Source: Oceanicola sp. 22II-s10i (lineage in GTDB: Bacteria; Pseudomonadota; Alphaproteobacteria; Rhodobacterales; Rhodobacteraceae). Taken from it: a stretch of DNA of 64,000 bases. Both the position numbers and the translations under genes were made by a program. The stretch is taken from positions 124,001 to 188,000 of the forward strand of contig NZ_AQQU01000007.1 in assembly GCF_002210105.1 (NCBI RefSeq), given 5' to 3'. Below the pieces are notes generated by a model. The model saw nothing but the letters and a program-made list of their open reading frames with translations. It was not told the DNA's origin and did not search any database. Shown here piece by piece: positions 8,426-17,384 of this stretch (position 1 is its first letter; each line of letters opens with the position of its first letter).

Positions 8426-8983
8426 ATGGCGAGCGATTTCACGATTTTCCTGGGCGAGATGCTGCGCCGTCCGGCCGAAGTCTCGGCCATCGCGCCCTCT
8501 TCGGCGGCGGTGGCACGGCTGATGACGCGGGGGCTGGACCGTGTGGCGGGACCGATCGTCGAGATCGGGCCGGGCACCGGCAGCTTCACCCGCGCGATCC
8601 TCGAACAGGGTGTCCCGGCGGATCGGCTGACGCTGATCGAGATGAACCCGAGGTTCTGCGAGACGCTGGCGCAGCGGTTTCCCGGTGTCCGCGTCGTGAA
8701 CCGCCCGGCGCAGGAGATCGGATCGCTTGGCCTGTCGAATGTCGGCGCGGTGATCTCGGGGGTGCCGGTGCTGGCCCGGCCCCAGATCCAGCGCGAGGTC
8801 GTTGGCGAGGCATTCGGGGTGATGGCGGCGCAGGGGGTGTTCGTGCAGATCACCTATTCCCCGAACGCGCCGATCCCCGACGAGATGCAGGCGCGGCTTG
8901 GGATCCGCGCCGTGAAACGCGGCACGGTCTGGACCAACCTGCCGCCTGCGCGGGTGTTCGAGTTTCACCGGGTGGCTCATTGA
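8426..8983 (+). CDS. Class I SAM-dependent methyltransferase, PmtA/KsgA-like
   Basis: 185 residues. Motif I is VEIGPGTGSFT (about 45-55), motif II LIEMNPRF, and the post-motif region GAVISGVPVL resembles the bacterial phosphatidylethanolamine N-methyltransferases (PmtA, about 200 residues) more than rRNA dimethyltransferases, which carry NPPY-type motifs. A phospholipid methyltransferase is therefore the leading guess, but substrate is not proven. The ATG at 8426 has GGAGG upstream. It ends shortly before repeat copy B. Confidence 0.7.
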   Translation: MASDFTIFLGEMLRRPAEVSAIAPSSAAVARLMTRGLDRVAGPIVEIGPGTGSFTRAILEQGVPADRLTLIEMNPRFCETLAQRFPGVRVVNRPAQEIGSLGLSNVGAVISGVPVLARPQIQREVVGEAFGVMAAQGVFVQITYSPNAPIPDEMQARLGIRAVKRGTVWTNLPPARVFEFHRVAH

Positions 8984-9028
8984 GAGGCGCACTCTCAACG
9001 TCGCCTGCCGCGGGCGGCAGGCCGCGGA

Positions 9029-9100
9029 GGGGGGCTGTCTGCCCCCCATCGGGGCCAGGGGCCCCGATTCCCCCCGAAAGTATTTCTGACCAGAAGAAGC
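9029..9100 (-). repeat. Interspersed intergenic repeat, copy B with inserted palindrome
   Basis: Inverted copy of the element at 5868-5922: it contains the same hairpin GGGGGGC-TGTCT-GCCCCCC (9029-9047), CCCCCCGAAAGTATTT and GACCAGAAGAAG. Unlike copy A, it carries an extra perfect 9-bp palindrome ATCGGGGCC-AGG-GGCCCCGAT between the hairpin and the AAATACTTTCGGGGGG block. It lies between the methyltransferase gene and fumC, in opposite orientation to both. Confidence 0.75.
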
Positions 9101-9189
9101 CGGGGACCGGGCGAAGGATGCGGCGGGCATTGATCTTGGCGGCATAAGCGGTATGAGGTTTTCCCGACCCGATTAGGAGGCCCGGACCC

Positions 9190-10584
9190 ATGACGAACAC
9201 CCGCACCGAGACCGACAGCTTCGGCCCGCTCGAAGTTCCCGCCGACAAGTACTGGGGCGCACAGACCCAGCGGTCGATCATGAACTTCCCCATTGGCTGG
9301 GAAAAGCAGCCGGTGCCGATCGTCCGCGCGCTCGGCGTCGTGAAGAAGGCCTGTGCGATGGCCAACCTCGAACTGGGCGACATCGACAAGACGGTCGGCG
9401 ACGCCATCGTGGCCGCCGCCGGCGAGGTGATCGACGGCAAGTTCGACGACAACTTCCCGCTGGTGGTCTGGCAGACCGGGTCCGGCACCCAGTCGAACAT
9501 GAACGCGAACGAGGTGATCTCGAACCGCGCGATCGAGATGCTTGGCGGCGAGATGGGCTCCAAGAAGCCCGTGCACCCGAACGATCACTGCAACATGGGC
9601 CAGTCGTCCAACGACACCTTCCCGACCGCGATGCATGTCGCCATCGCCATGCAGGCGCGCGACGTGCTGCTGCCGGGGCTGGAGAAGCTGGCGGCGGCGC
9701 TGGAAGCCAAGCGTGACGCCTTTGCCCACATCATCAAGATCGGCCGCACGCACACGCAGGACGCGACGCCGCTGACGCTGGGCCAGGAGTTCTCGGGCTA
9801 CGCCCACCAGGTCCGCAAGGGGATCGAGCGCGTCAACGCCTGCCTGCCGGACATCTACGAGCTGGCGCAGGGCGGCACCGCCGTCGGCACCGGGCTGAAC
9901 ACCCGCAAGGCCTTCCCCGCCATGGTCGCCAAGAACATGGCCGGGATCACCGGCCTGCCCTTCGTCACCGCGCCGAACAAGTTCGAGGCGCTGGCGGCGC
10001 ATGACGCGATGGTCATGTTCTCGGGCGCGCTGAAGACCGTGGCCGGGTCGCTGTTCAAGATCGCCAACGACATCCGTCTGCTGGGCTCCGGCCCCCGCTC
10101 GGGCCTGGGCGAACTGATCCTGCCGGAGAACGAGCCGGGCTCGTCCATCATGCCGGGCAAGGTGAACCCGACGCAGGCCGAGGCGCTGACCATGGTCTGC
10201 GCCCATGTGATGGGCAACGACGCAGCCGTCGGCTTTGCCGGATCGCAGGGTCATTTCGAGCTGAACGTCTACAACCCGATGATGTCCTACAACGTGCTTC
10301 AGTCGATGCAGCTGCTCGGCGACAGCGCCAGCGCCTTCACCGACAACATGGTCGTGGGCATCGAGGCGAACGAGGCGCGGATCGAGAAGCTGATGAAGGA
10401 AAGCCTGATGCTGGTGACGGCTCTGGCGCCCACCATCGGCTACGACAATGCCACCAAGGTCGCCAAGACGGCGCACAAGAACGGCACCACGCTCAAGGAA
10501 GAGGCGATCGCCCTCGGCCTCGTGGACGAGGAGACCTTTGACCGCGTCGTGCGGCCCGAGGACATGATCGGCCCCAAGGACTGA
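9190..10584 (+). CDS. fumC: Class II fumarate hydratase
   Basis: Interconverts fumarate and malate in the TCA cycle; an iron-free tetramer of the aspartase/fumarase superfamily. 464 residues, normal for FumC. Visible are YWGAQTQRS near the start, [11 protein letters not shown], the [10 protein letters not shown] block and the superfamily signature [11 protein letters not shown] at about 317-327. The ATG at 9190 has AGGAGG upstream. A weak promoter-like pair (TTGATC at 9130, TATGAG at 9152) lies just upstream. The next gene starts 2 bases after the stop. Confidence 0.97.
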   Translation: MTNTRTETDSFGPLEVPADKYWGAQTQRSIMNFPIGWEKQPVPIVRALGVVKKACAMANLELGDIDKTVGDAIVAAAGEVIDGKFDDNFPLVVWQTGSGTQSNMNANEVISNRAIEMLGGEMGSKKPVHPNDHCNMGQSSNDTFPTAMHVAIAMQARDVLLPGLEKLAAALEAKRDAFAHIIKIGRTHTQDATPLTLGQEFSGYAHQVRKGIERVNACLPDIYELAQGGTAVGTGLNTRKAFPAMVAKNMAGITGLPFVTAPNKFEALAAHDAMVMFSGALKTVAGSLFKIANDIRLLGSGPRSGLGELILPENEPGSSIMPGKVNPTQAEALTMVCAHVMGNDAAVGFAGSQGHFELNVYNPMMSYNVLQSMQLLGDSASAFTDNMVVGIEANEARIEKLMKESLMLVTALAPTIGYDNATKVAKTAHKNGTTLKEEAIALGLVDEETFDRVVRPEDMIGPKD

Positions 10585-10586
10585 TC

Positions 10587-11189
10587 TTGGCGCGCCCGCT
10601 GACCTTCTGGTTCGACTTCGCGTCGACCTACTCCTACCTCTCCGCCATGCGGGTGGAGGAGATGGCGAAGGCGGCGGGCGTCCCCCTGACATGGCAGCCG
10701 TTCCTGCTGGGCCCGATCTTCGGGGCGCAGGGATGGGACACATCGCCGTTTCGCCTCTACCCCGCCAAGGGCCGCAACATGTGGCGCGACATGGCGCGGG
10801 TGGCGGCGGACCGTAGGCTGGGCTACCGGGAACCGGCGGACAAGTCGGGCTTCCCTCAGAATTCGCTGCCTGCCGCGCGCGTTGCGATCGCTGCGCTGAC
10901 CCGGCCCGAGGGGCCGGAGTTCTGCCGCCAGGTGTTCCGCGCCCAGTTCGAACGCGGGGCGGATATCGCGGATCCGACTGTGCTGGCCGATTGCCTGAGC
11001 CGCGCAGGGCTGCCCGTTGCGGTCGCGGACGAAGCGGCAAGCGACGAGAACCGGCCCAAGCTGCGGGCCGCGACCGAGGCCGCCATCGCGAAAGGCATCT
11101 TCGGCGCGCCCACCTTCACTTTCGACGACGAGCTGTTCTGGGGCGACGACCGGCTGGAACAGGCGCTGGACTGGGCGGCACGGGAGTAG
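10587..11189 (+). CDS. DsbA-family protein, 2-hydroxychromene-2-carboxylate isomerase type
   Basis: 200 residues, a kappa-class-GST/HCCA-isomerase fold. The opening WFDFASTYSYL carries Ser13 at the glutathione-activating position and no CXXC, which separates it from thiol oxidases. The C-terminal GIFGAPTF and FWGDDRLEQAL are family hallmarks. A TTG start at 10587, two bases after fumC, implies coupling. HCCA isomerases act in naphthalene breakdown, but most homologues in marine alphaproteobacteria have no aromatic pathway beside them, and none is seen here. The true substrate is unknown. Confidence 0.82.
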   Translation: MARPLTFWFDFASTYSYLSAMRVEEMAKAAGVPLTWQPFLLGPIFGAQGWDTSPFRLYPAKGRNMWRDMARVAADRRLGYREPADKSGFPQNSLPAARVAIAALTRPEGPEFCRQVFRAQFERGADIADPTVLADCLSRAGLPVAVADEAASDENRPKLRAATEAAIAKGIFGAPTFTFDDELFWGDDRLEQALDWAARE

Positions 11190-11192
11190 GAC

Positions 11193-11372
11193 ATGGCCGA
11201 CAAACCGATCAGCCTGAACCAGGTCCGCAAGGCGAAGGCCAGGGCCGACAGAAAGACACAGGCCGACGCCAACGCGGTCAAATTCGGCCGCACCAAGGCC
11301 GAGAAGGCCGCCGACCGCTTGAGCACGGACAAGGCCCGCCGCGATCTCGACGGGCACAAGCGCGACGAATGA
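11193..11372 (+). CDS. DUF4169-like small basic protein
   Basis: 59 residues, strongly charged (many K, R and D), reading MADKPISLNQVRKAKARADR and then KTQADANAVKFGRTKAEK. It is probably a long amphipathic helix. The N-terminal ISLNQVRKA and the FGRTKAEK block match what I know of DUF4169, a small alphaproteobacterial family without known function. The stop overlaps the next gene's ATG (AATGAG), and it follows the isomerase gene by 3 bases. Confidence 0.72.
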   Translation: MADKPISLNQVRKAKARADRKTQADANAVKFGRTKAEKAADRLSTDKARRDLDGHKRDE

Positions 11373-11593
11373 GCCGGCCGGTCAAGCGATCTCTGACCCT
11401 GCGCGGCCATCGCACCAGCGTGACGCTTGAGGACGAGTTCTGGCAGGCCTTCCGCGAGATCGCCGAGGCGTCGGGCAAGGGCATCAACGAACTGGCCGCC
11501 GAGATCGACGAGGATCGCGGTGTCGAAACCGGTCTGGCCACCGCGATCCGGCTGCACGTGCTGGCCCATTACAGGCAGCGCAGGGAACCCTGA
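11369..11593 (+). CDS. Ribbon-helix-helix domain protein
   Basis: 74 residues. SLTLRGHRTSVTLEDEFW gives the beta strand, and two helices follow (FREIAEASGKGINELAAEI and a second ending in LHVLAHY), the RHH_4-type Arc/MetJ fold seen in small DNA-binding or arylsulfate-linked proteins. Its ATG overlaps the stop of the DUF4169-like gene (ATGA). The conserved pairing with that gene is common in the family and suggests joint function, but the target is unknown. Confidence 0.78.
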   Translation: MSRPVKRSLTLRGHRTSVTLEDEFWQAFREIAEASGKGINELAAEIDEDRGVETGLATAIRLHVLAHYRQRREP

Positions 11594-11638
11594 CGCCCCT
11601 GCCCCGGTTGACCTGTCGCACATCGAGGGGGATCTGCC

Positions 11639-12064
11639 ATGACGGAAACCAACGCCACCGACACAGTCATCAACGGACAGAGCGCCCTGCCCGCCCCGAA
11701 CCACGCCGAGGAAGTCGAGCGGCTGGAACGGCTGGCCAACCGGCTCGACGCCGCGTTCCGCATTCCCGGCACGGGCATCCGGCTGGGCTGGGACAGCATC
11801 CTCGGCGTCCTGCCCGGCGTCGGCGACCTCGTGACCATCGCACCCGGCGTCTACATCATGCACCGTGCCTCCGCCCTCGGCGTGCCGGGGCACAAGCTGG
11901 CGCGGATGGGGCTGAACGTCGGGATCGACTGGGTCGTCGGGTCCATCCCGCTCCTCGGCGACATCTTTGACGTGGGTTTCAAGTCCAACCGCCGCAATGT
12001 CCGCCTGATCCGCGAGCATTTCGGTCTGCCGGAGCGTCACCCCCTTACCTCGGGCAATCATTGA
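11639..12064 (+). CDS. DUF4112-family membrane-associated protein
   Basis: 141 residues. A polar N-terminus with LERLANRLDAAFRIPGTG (about 29-46) is followed by two hydrophobic stretches (GWDSILGVLPGVGDLVT at about 50-66, and GIDWVVGSIPLLGDIFDVGF at about 95-114), then a basic end with KSNRRNVRLI. The repeated PGVGD/PLLGD motifs are characteristic of DUF4112. The ATG at 11639 has GAGGGG upstream. Function unknown. Confidence 0.83.
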   Translation: MTETNATDTVINGQSALPAPNHAEEVERLERLANRLDAAFRIPGTGIRLGWDSILGVLPGVGDLVTIAPGVYIMHRASALGVPGHKLARMGLNVGIDWVVGSIPLLGDIFDVGFKSNRRNVRLIREHFGLPERHPLTSGNH

Positions 12065-12183
12065 CCCTTCCCGATTAATGCGTTAAGGGCCGCAGAGGAT
12101 CGAGTTGCGCATGAGACGCAGGGCCGTCCGGGCCTGATCCTGATACGCGGCGGGCCTGTAGTGTCCGTCTACGACGGATACAC

Positions 12184-13659
12184 ATGACGAAATTTTCTGA
12201 CCTAGATCTGGACCCCAAGGTCCTGAAAGCCATCGAAGAAGCCGGCTACGAAACGCCGACCCCAATTCAGGCCGGTGCCATTCCCCACGCCCTTCAGGGC
12301 AAGGATGTCCTTGGCATCGCGCAGACGGGGACCGGCAAGACCGCCTCCTTCACGCTGCCGATGATCACCATGCTGGCCAAGGGTCGCGCCCGGGCGCGGA
12401 TGCCCCGGTCGCTGGTGCTGTGCCCCACGCGGGAACTGGCGGCGCAGGTGGCCGAGAACTTCGACACCTATGCGAAATACGTGAAGCTCTCCAAGGCGCT
12501 GCTGATCGGCGGCGTGTCCTTCAAGGAACAGGACCTGCTGATCGACAAGGGCGTCGACGTCCTGATCGCCACGCCCGGCCGCCTGCTCGACCATTTCGAA
12601 CGCGGTAAGCTGCTGCTGACCGGCGTGCAGGTCATGGTGGTGGACGAAGCCGACCGGATGCTCGACATGGGGTTCATCCCCGATATCGAACGCATCTTCT
12701 CGCTCACGCCCTTCACCCGGCAGACGATGTTCTACTCGGCCACCATGGCGCCCGAGATCGAGCGTATCACCAACACCTTCCTCTCCGCCCCCGCGCGGAT
12801 CGAGGTGGCGCGTCAGGCCACGACCTCCGAGACGATCGAACAGGGCGTGGTGATGTTCAAGGGCAGCCGCCGCGATCGCGAGGCGTCCGAGAAACGCCAG
12901 CTGCTGCGCAGCCTGATCGAGGCCGAGGGCGACGCGCTGACCAATGCCATCGTCTTCTGCAACCGCAAGACGGATGTGGATATCGTCGCCAAGTCGCTGA
13001 AAAAGCATGGCTTTGACGCGGCCCCGATCCATGGCGACCTGGAGCAGTCCCAGCGGACGCGGACGCTGGACGGCTTCCGCGACGGCACGCTCAAGCTGCT
13101 GATCGCCTCGGACGTCGCCGCGCGCGGGCTGGACGTGCCTTCGGTCAGCCACGTGTTCAACTTCGACGTGCCCAGCCATTCCGAGGACTACGTCCACCGG
13201 ATCGGCCGCACCGGCCGCGCCGGGCGCAAGGGCAAGGCGCTGATGATCTGCATCCCGCGCGACGAAAAGAACCTCGCTGACATCGAACGGCTAGTCGAAA
13301 AGACCATCCCCCGGATCGAACCGCCCGCGGGCAGTGCCCCTGCAGCCATCGAGGATGACGAAAGCACGGAACGCAGCGAAAGCCGCAGCGGCCGGTCCGA
13401 AGGCCGCAGCAGTCGCAGCAGCCGGAGCCGGTCTTCGCGCTCCTCTCGTTCCCAGGAACCCGAGGTGCAGACCGAGGCCGCACAAGCACCGGCACCCGCC
13501 CGCGAAGATGACCGCCGGAGCGAGCCGACCCGCAGCAACCGCAACGACCGTGGCGACCGTGGCGACCGCCGCTCGGGCGGTGGCGAGAAGGTGGTGGGCA
13601 TGGGCGATCACATGCCCAGCTTCATCGCGCTCAGCTTTGACGAACGGATGACCTCCTGA
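12184..13659 (+). CDS. DEAD-box RNA helicase, RhlE-like
   Basis: 491 residues. ATP-dependent RNA remodelling. It has a Q motif (TPIQAGAIPHAL, 27-38), Walker A AQTGTGKT (46-53), PTRELAAQV, TPGRLLD, DEAD as VDEADRML (near 153), SAT, ARGLD and HRIGRTGRAG. After about residue 380 the protein becomes a disordered tail rich in Ser/Arg dipeptides and then R/D/G repeats (about 395-470), typical of RNA-binding tails on RhlE-type helicases, closing with a conserved-looking patch MGDHMPSFIALSF. Cold or ribosome-assembly functions are usual in the family. Confidence 0.92.
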   Translation: MTKFSDLDLDPKVLKAIEEAGYETPTPIQAGAIPHALQGKDVLGIAQTGTGKTASFTLPMITMLAKGRARARMPRSLVLCPTRELAAQVAENFDTYAKYVKLSKALLIGGVSFKEQDLLIDKGVDVLIATPGRLLDHFERGKLLLTGVQVMVVDEADRMLDMGFIPDIERIFSLTPFTRQTMFYSATMAPEIERITNTFLSAPARIEVARQATTSETIEQGVVMFKGSRRDREASEKRQLLRSLIEAEGDALTNAIVFCNRKTDVDIVAKSLKKHGFDAAPIHGDLEQSQRTRTLDGFRDGTLKLLIASDVAARGLDVPSVSHVFNFDVPSHSEDYVHRIGRTGRAGRKGKALMICIPRDEKNLADIERLVEKTIPRIEPPAGSAPAAIEDDESTERSESRSGRSEGRSSRSSRSRSSRSSRSQEPEVQTEAAQAPAPAREDDRRSEPTRSNRNDRGDRGDRRSGGGEKVVGMGDHMPSFIALSFDERMTS

Positions 13660-13764
13660 GGGCATCCGTATCGGTGTGGCAGGGATTGTCCACAGTCCGG
13701 GAACGGATTGTGGACCTTTACCTTTGATTAACCTGATGTAAGTAATCGGACGGGGGCGCAAAGG

Positions 13765-13783
13765 GGTCCGGTTGTTCCGGACC
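13765..13783 (+). other. Hairpin between helicase and PilZ-like genes
   Basis: GGTCCGG-TTGTT-CCGGACC forms a 7-bp perfect stem 15 bases before the next ATG. No T tract follows. It could end the helicase transcript or act as a leader structure of the next gene. Confidence 0.4.
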
Positions 13784-13797
13784 GTCAGGTTGCCACG

Positions 13798-14148
13798 ATG
13801 TCCCGATTTTCCCGCTCTCTGTCCCAGAACGCGTCACGACCGGAACGGCACAGGATCCGCCTGCCCTGCCAGGTGACATTCATGGACCGCACGGCGTTCG
13901 GCGAAACGGTCGAACTGGGGTACGACACCGCCCGGATCCGGATGCCGCTGGTCGCCTCGGCCTACAACTTCCGCCACCTGACAACGCTGCACATCAAGGA
14001 CGTCGGCATGGCCCGAGTCCGCCTCGAGGATCTGCAGGACCGCGACGCCGAGGTCAGCTTCGTCAATGCGACCGCCCTGCGGCCCAAGCTGACGCAGCTG
14101 ATTGCGGCACAGAACCCCATGCGGAACATCCGGCCGATCGGAAACTGA
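13798..14148 (+). CDS. PilZ-like domain protein (tentative)
   Basis: 116 residues. The N-terminal RPERHRIRLPCQVTF resembles the RxxxR arm of PilZ c-di-GMP receptors, and the rest is predicted beta-rich. The second PilZ signature (D/NxSxxG) is missing; the region reads VELGYDTARIRM. If it is a PilZ it may have lost ligand binding. It ends 3 bases before the convergent rnj stop. Fold assignment by eye only. Confidence 0.45.
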   Translation: MSRFSRSLSQNASRPERHRIRLPCQVTFMDRTAFGETVELGYDTARIRMPLVASAYNFRHLTTLHIKDVGMARVRLEDLQDRDAEVSFVNATALRPKLTQLIAAQNPMRNIRPIGN

Positions 14149-14151
14149 TGC

Positions 14152-15822
14152 CTAGCTCACGCGGCTGATGACGACCGTGACCTCGGGCTTCTTGCCGATC
14201 TCATCCTGCGAGGTCTGCCGCACGACACGCCGCAGCGCATCCTCCAGCTTGTCATCGTCGGACATGGTCTGGCGGTTCGCCCGGTTGAGGAACTGCGACA
14301 GGTCCTCCTCCAGCACGTCCTGCAGCGGCGCATTGGACCGGCCAAGTTCGGACAGCCCACGGATGTCGCACCACGGATCGCCAAGCGCCTCATCCTCGTC
14401 GTCCAGAATGACGGTCACGGTCACATGCCCGTTCAGCGCCATACGGATCCGGTCGCGCACGATTCCGTCCATCGCACCGATCATCACGCTGCCGTCCAGA
14501 TAGCGACGCCCCGTCTCGACATATTCCGCCACTGTCGGGCGATTGCCGGACAGGTCCAGCATGGTGCCATTGACCGCCACGATACCGGGCCGGCCCAGTT
14601 CGTCGGCCAGCTTGGCGTGCTCGCGCAGGTGGCGATGTTCGCCGTGCATCGGGACCACCATCTGCGGATCGACCAGCTGATGCATGGTGACGAGGTCCGG
14701 CCGGTTCGCATGGCCGGACACGTGGTAGAGCCCGCCGTTGTCGTCCACGACATCCACGTCCTTTTCCGAGAACGCGTTCATGATCGAGATCACGCCGCGC
14801 TCGTTGCCGGGGATGGTCTTAGAGGAAAACAGGAAGGTGTCGCCTTCCTTCAGCTCGATCCCGAGGTACTTGCCCCGGCTCAGCTGGGCCGAGGCCGCGC
14901 GCCGTTCGCCCTGGCTGCCGGTAACGATCAGCATCAGGTTCTCGCGCGGGATCTCGTTCGCCTGTTCGGGGCTGACGACGGTCGGGAAGTCGGTCAGCAC
15001 GCCGGACTCGATGGACGCCTCGATCATCCGCCGCATCGCGCGACCCATCAGGCAGACCGACCGGCCGGCCCTGACGCCCGCCTCGGCCAGCGTCTTGACC
15101 CGCGCCACGTTGCTGGCGAAGGTCGTCGCCACCATCATGCCGGGCTGCGCCGCGACCAGCTTGGTGATCTCTTCGCCAAGGCTCGCCTCGGACCGGCCGG
15201 GCTGGGGCGAAAAGACGTTGGTGGAATCGCAGACCAGCGCGCGGACACCCGGTTTCGCCACTTCGGCCCAGAGATCCGGATCGAACGCCTCGCCGACCAG
15301 CGGCGTCGGGTCCAGCTTGAAGTCGCCGCTATGGATCACGCGACCCGCCGGCGTGTCGATGACCAGCGCCGAGCTTTCGGGGATCGAATGCGAGATCGGC
15401 AGGAACCCGATCGAGAAAGGCCCCGCCTTGGTGGTTTCGGGCCACGGGCTGGCCACGGTCACGGCATCCGGTCCGACGCCGTATTCGTCCAGCTTGCCAC
15501 GCGCGATATTCGCGGTGAAGGCCCGCGCCACGATCTTGGGCGCACCGAGCGTTTCGTACAGGTGCCCGACCGCGCCGACGTGATCTTCGTGCGCGTGGGT
15601 GATGAACACGGCCTCCAGCCGGTCCAGACGTTCGACCAGCCACGACACGTCCGCCATGATCAGGTCGACGCCGGGGGTGCCGTCCATGTCCGGGAAGGTC
15701 ACGCCGATGTCCACGAGGATCAGCCGTTCCTCGCCCGGCTTGCCGTAGCCGTAGACATAGGCGTTCATGCCGATTTCACCGGCCCCGCCTAGCGGCATGT
15801 AGATCAGTCTGTCGCCGCTCAT
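14152..15822 (-). CDS. rnj: Ribonuclease J
   Basis: Metallo-beta-lactamase/beta-CASP nuclease with endonuclease and 5'-3' exonuclease activity in RNA turnover. 556 residues. The metal motif is HAHEDH (residues 76-81), with the later beta-CASP motifs around SGDFK, TGSQGE and HGEHRH, then a C-terminal dimerisation domain. Its ATG overlaps the coaX stop by 4 bases. It is the last gene of the nuo-birA-coaX unit, an order widely kept in alphaproteobacteria. Confidence 0.95.
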   Translation of the reverse strand: MSGDRLIYMPLGGAGEIGMNAYVYGYGKPGEERLILVDIGVTFPDMDGTPGVDLIMADVSWLVERLDRLEAVFITHAHEDHVGAVGHLYETLGAPKIVARAFTANIARGKLDEYGVGPDAVTVASPWPETTKAGPFSIGFLPISHSIPESSALVIDTPAGRVIHSGDFKLDPTPLVGEAFDPDLWAEVAKPGVRALVCDSTNVFSPQPGRSEASLGEEITKLVAAQPGMMVATTFASNVARVKTLAEAGVRAGRSVCLMGRAMRRMIEASIESGVLTDFPTVVSPEQANEIPRENLMLIVTGSQGERRAASAQLSRGKYLGIELKEGDTFLFSSKTIPGNERGVISIMNAFSEKDVDVVDDNGGLYHVSGHANRPDLVTMHQLVDPQMVVPMHGEHRHLREHAKLADELGRPGIVAVNGTMLDLSGNRPTVAEYVETGRRYLDGSVMIGAMDGIVRDRIRMALNGHVTVTVILDDEDEALGDPWCDIRGLSELGRSNAPLQDVLEEDLSQFLNRANRQTMSDDDKLEDALRRVVRQTSQDEIGKKPEVTVVISRVS

Positions 15823-16598
15823 ACGTTACCCTGCGCCTTGTTGTAGTCGTAGATGATCCGGAGCCCGTGAAGCGTGATGAACTCGTCGAACACATCGTAG
15901 AGCGTATCGCCCTGTCCGAACAGCGGCGCCAGCCCCCCGGTCGAGATAATACGCATCGGCCGGTCATATTCGGCCCTTATCCGCTCGCACACCCCCCGGA
16001 CGAGGCCCACGTAGCCCCAGAAGATGCCCGACTGCATGCAGGCGACGGTGTTGGTGCCGATCACCCGCTGCGGTTTGGTCACGTCCACATGGGGCAGCGC
16101 GGCCGCCATTTCGTGCAGCGCCTGCAGCGACAGGTTCACACCCGGCGCGATGACACCACCGACATAGGCGCCGTCCTCGGCCACCACGTCGAAGGTCGTC
16201 GCGGTGCCGAAGTCGACCACGATCAGATCGCCGCCGTAACGGTCGAAGGCCCCGGCCGAGTTCACCAGACGGTCCGGCCCGACCAGCGTGCCCTCGTCCA
16301 CGCGCGGGGCGCGGGGCAGCAGGCATTCCGGCTTGCCGACGACCAGCGGGCGGCAGTTGAAGTAGCGGTCCGACAGGACGCGCAGGTTGAACACCACGCG
16401 CGGCACGGTGGACGAGATGATCACCGCGTCGATGTCCATCGGGATCTTGTGATGGCCGAGCAGCGTGGACAGCCAGACGTAATACTGGTCCGCCGTCCGC
16501 TGATGTTCGGTCGAGGTCCTGAGGGTGCAGAGGAACCGTTCCCCGTCCCAGACCGAAAAGACCGTGTTGGTGTTGCCAGTGTCGATGGTCAGAAGCAT
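15819..16598 (-). CDS. coaX: Type III pantothenate kinase
   Basis: First step of coenzyme A synthesis: pantothenate to 4'-phosphopantothenate. 259 residues, ASKHA fold. The phosphate-binding DTGNTNTVF is at residues 6-14, GPDRLVN and VVDFGTATTFD carry the pantothenate and metal aspartates, and GGVIAPG is conserved. The ATG at 16598 gives the family-typical MLLTIDTGNTN start. It overlaps rnj by ATGA and follows birA by 22 bases. Confidence 0.95.
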   Translation of the reverse strand: MLLTIDTGNTNTVFSVWDGERFLCTLRTSTEHQRTADQYYVWLSTLLGHHKIPMDIDAVIISSTVPRVVFNLRVLSDRYFNCRPLVVGKPECLLPRAPRVDEGTLVGPDRLVNSAGAFDRYGGDLIVVDFGTATTFDVVAEDGAYVGGVIAPGVNLSLQALHEMAAALPHVDVTKPQRVIGTNTVACMQSGIFWGYVGLVRGVCERIRAEYDRPMRIISTGGLAPLFGQGDTLYDVFDEFITLHGLRIIYDYNKAQGNV

Positions 16599-16620
16599 CG
16601 CCGCCTCCCTCCCCGGAAGC

Positions 16621-17367
16621 TCAGAAATACACGTCCGCCGCGGCGATGCTCTGTCGCCCGCTGGCGGTTTTCAGCACGAGGTGGCCGTTCTGGTCCACCG
16701 TCTCGAAAATGCCCCGCGTCTCGGACGTGCCGGTGCGGGCGACGATCTCTTCGCCGATGCGCGCGGCGCGGGCCAGCCATGCCTCGCGGATCGCGGCAAA
16801 GCCGTAGTCCTCAAGCTGGACCTCGTAATGCGCCATCGCGGCGGCGAAGGGGGTCAGGAAATCCTCGGGCGTGACGATCACGCCGGTTTCGCCGAAGAGC
16901 GATACGGGGCGCACCGCCTCGGGCGGCAGCATGTCGACCGGCGGCGCCTCGGCGAGGTTGATGCCGACACCCACGCCGACCCCGACCATGCGCCCCTTGC
17001 GCTGGATGCTCTCCAGCAGGATGCCCGCGACCTTGCCGCCGTTGATCAGCACATCGTTCGGCCATTTCAGCGCGAAAGGCTCGGCCCGCCCTGTCACGGC
17101 GACGAAGGCATCATGGAGGGCCAGCGAGGCGGTAAAGCTGCGCAGCGCCGCCTTTTCGGCCCCGCCCTCGACACGGGTGACGTAAGTCCCGGCGAAATTC
17201 CCGCTTGGCTGGTGCCAGACCCGTCCGCGCCGTCCGCGGGCGCTGGTCTGTTTCAGTACGAGGATCCACGTCGGTCCGGGCAGCGTGTCGAACCGGCGCT
17301 CGGCTTCGTTCAGGGAACTGTCGGCCGCGTCGAGAACCAGCCGGGCAGTGCCGCCCGGCCAGGTCAT
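16621..17367 (-). CDS. birA: Biotin--[acetyl-CoA-carboxylase] ligase
   Basis: Attaches biotin to carboxylase biotin domains, in this window for instance to the methylcrotonyl-CoA carboxylase alpha subunit. 248 residues, catalytic domain only with no N-terminal HTH, so it is not a repressor. The biotinyl-AMP loop is ARGRRGRVW (about 41-49), with KWPNDVL and GVGINL following. The ATG at 17367 gives the usual MTWPGG start. A GTG at 17388 overlaps the nuoN stop (GTGA) and would add 7 residues, so coupling to nuoN is possible. Confidence 0.94.
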   Translation of the reverse strand: MTWPGGTARLVLDAADSSLNEAERRFDTLPGPTWILVLKQTSARGRRGRVWHQPSGNFAGTYVTRVEGGAEKAALRSFTASLALHDAFVAVTGRAEPFALKWPNDVLINGGKVAGILLESIQRKGRMVGVGVGVGINLAEAPPVDMLPPEAVRPVSLFGETGVIVTPEDFLTPFAAAMAHYEVQLEDYGFAAIREAWLARAARIGEEIVARTGTSETRGIFETVDQNGHLVLKTASGRQSIAAADVYF

Positions 17368-17384
17368 CGCGTCTGAGCCACGTG

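Noticed and set aside
10587..11189. Aromatic degradation gene cluster
   Set aside because: Only one HCCA-isomerase-like gene; no dioxygenase or hydrolase partners are near.
13686..13717. DnaA-box-like TTGTCCACA and a second related 9-mer
   Set aside because: Only two loose matches, no AT-rich region and no replication gene nearby; chance is sufficient.
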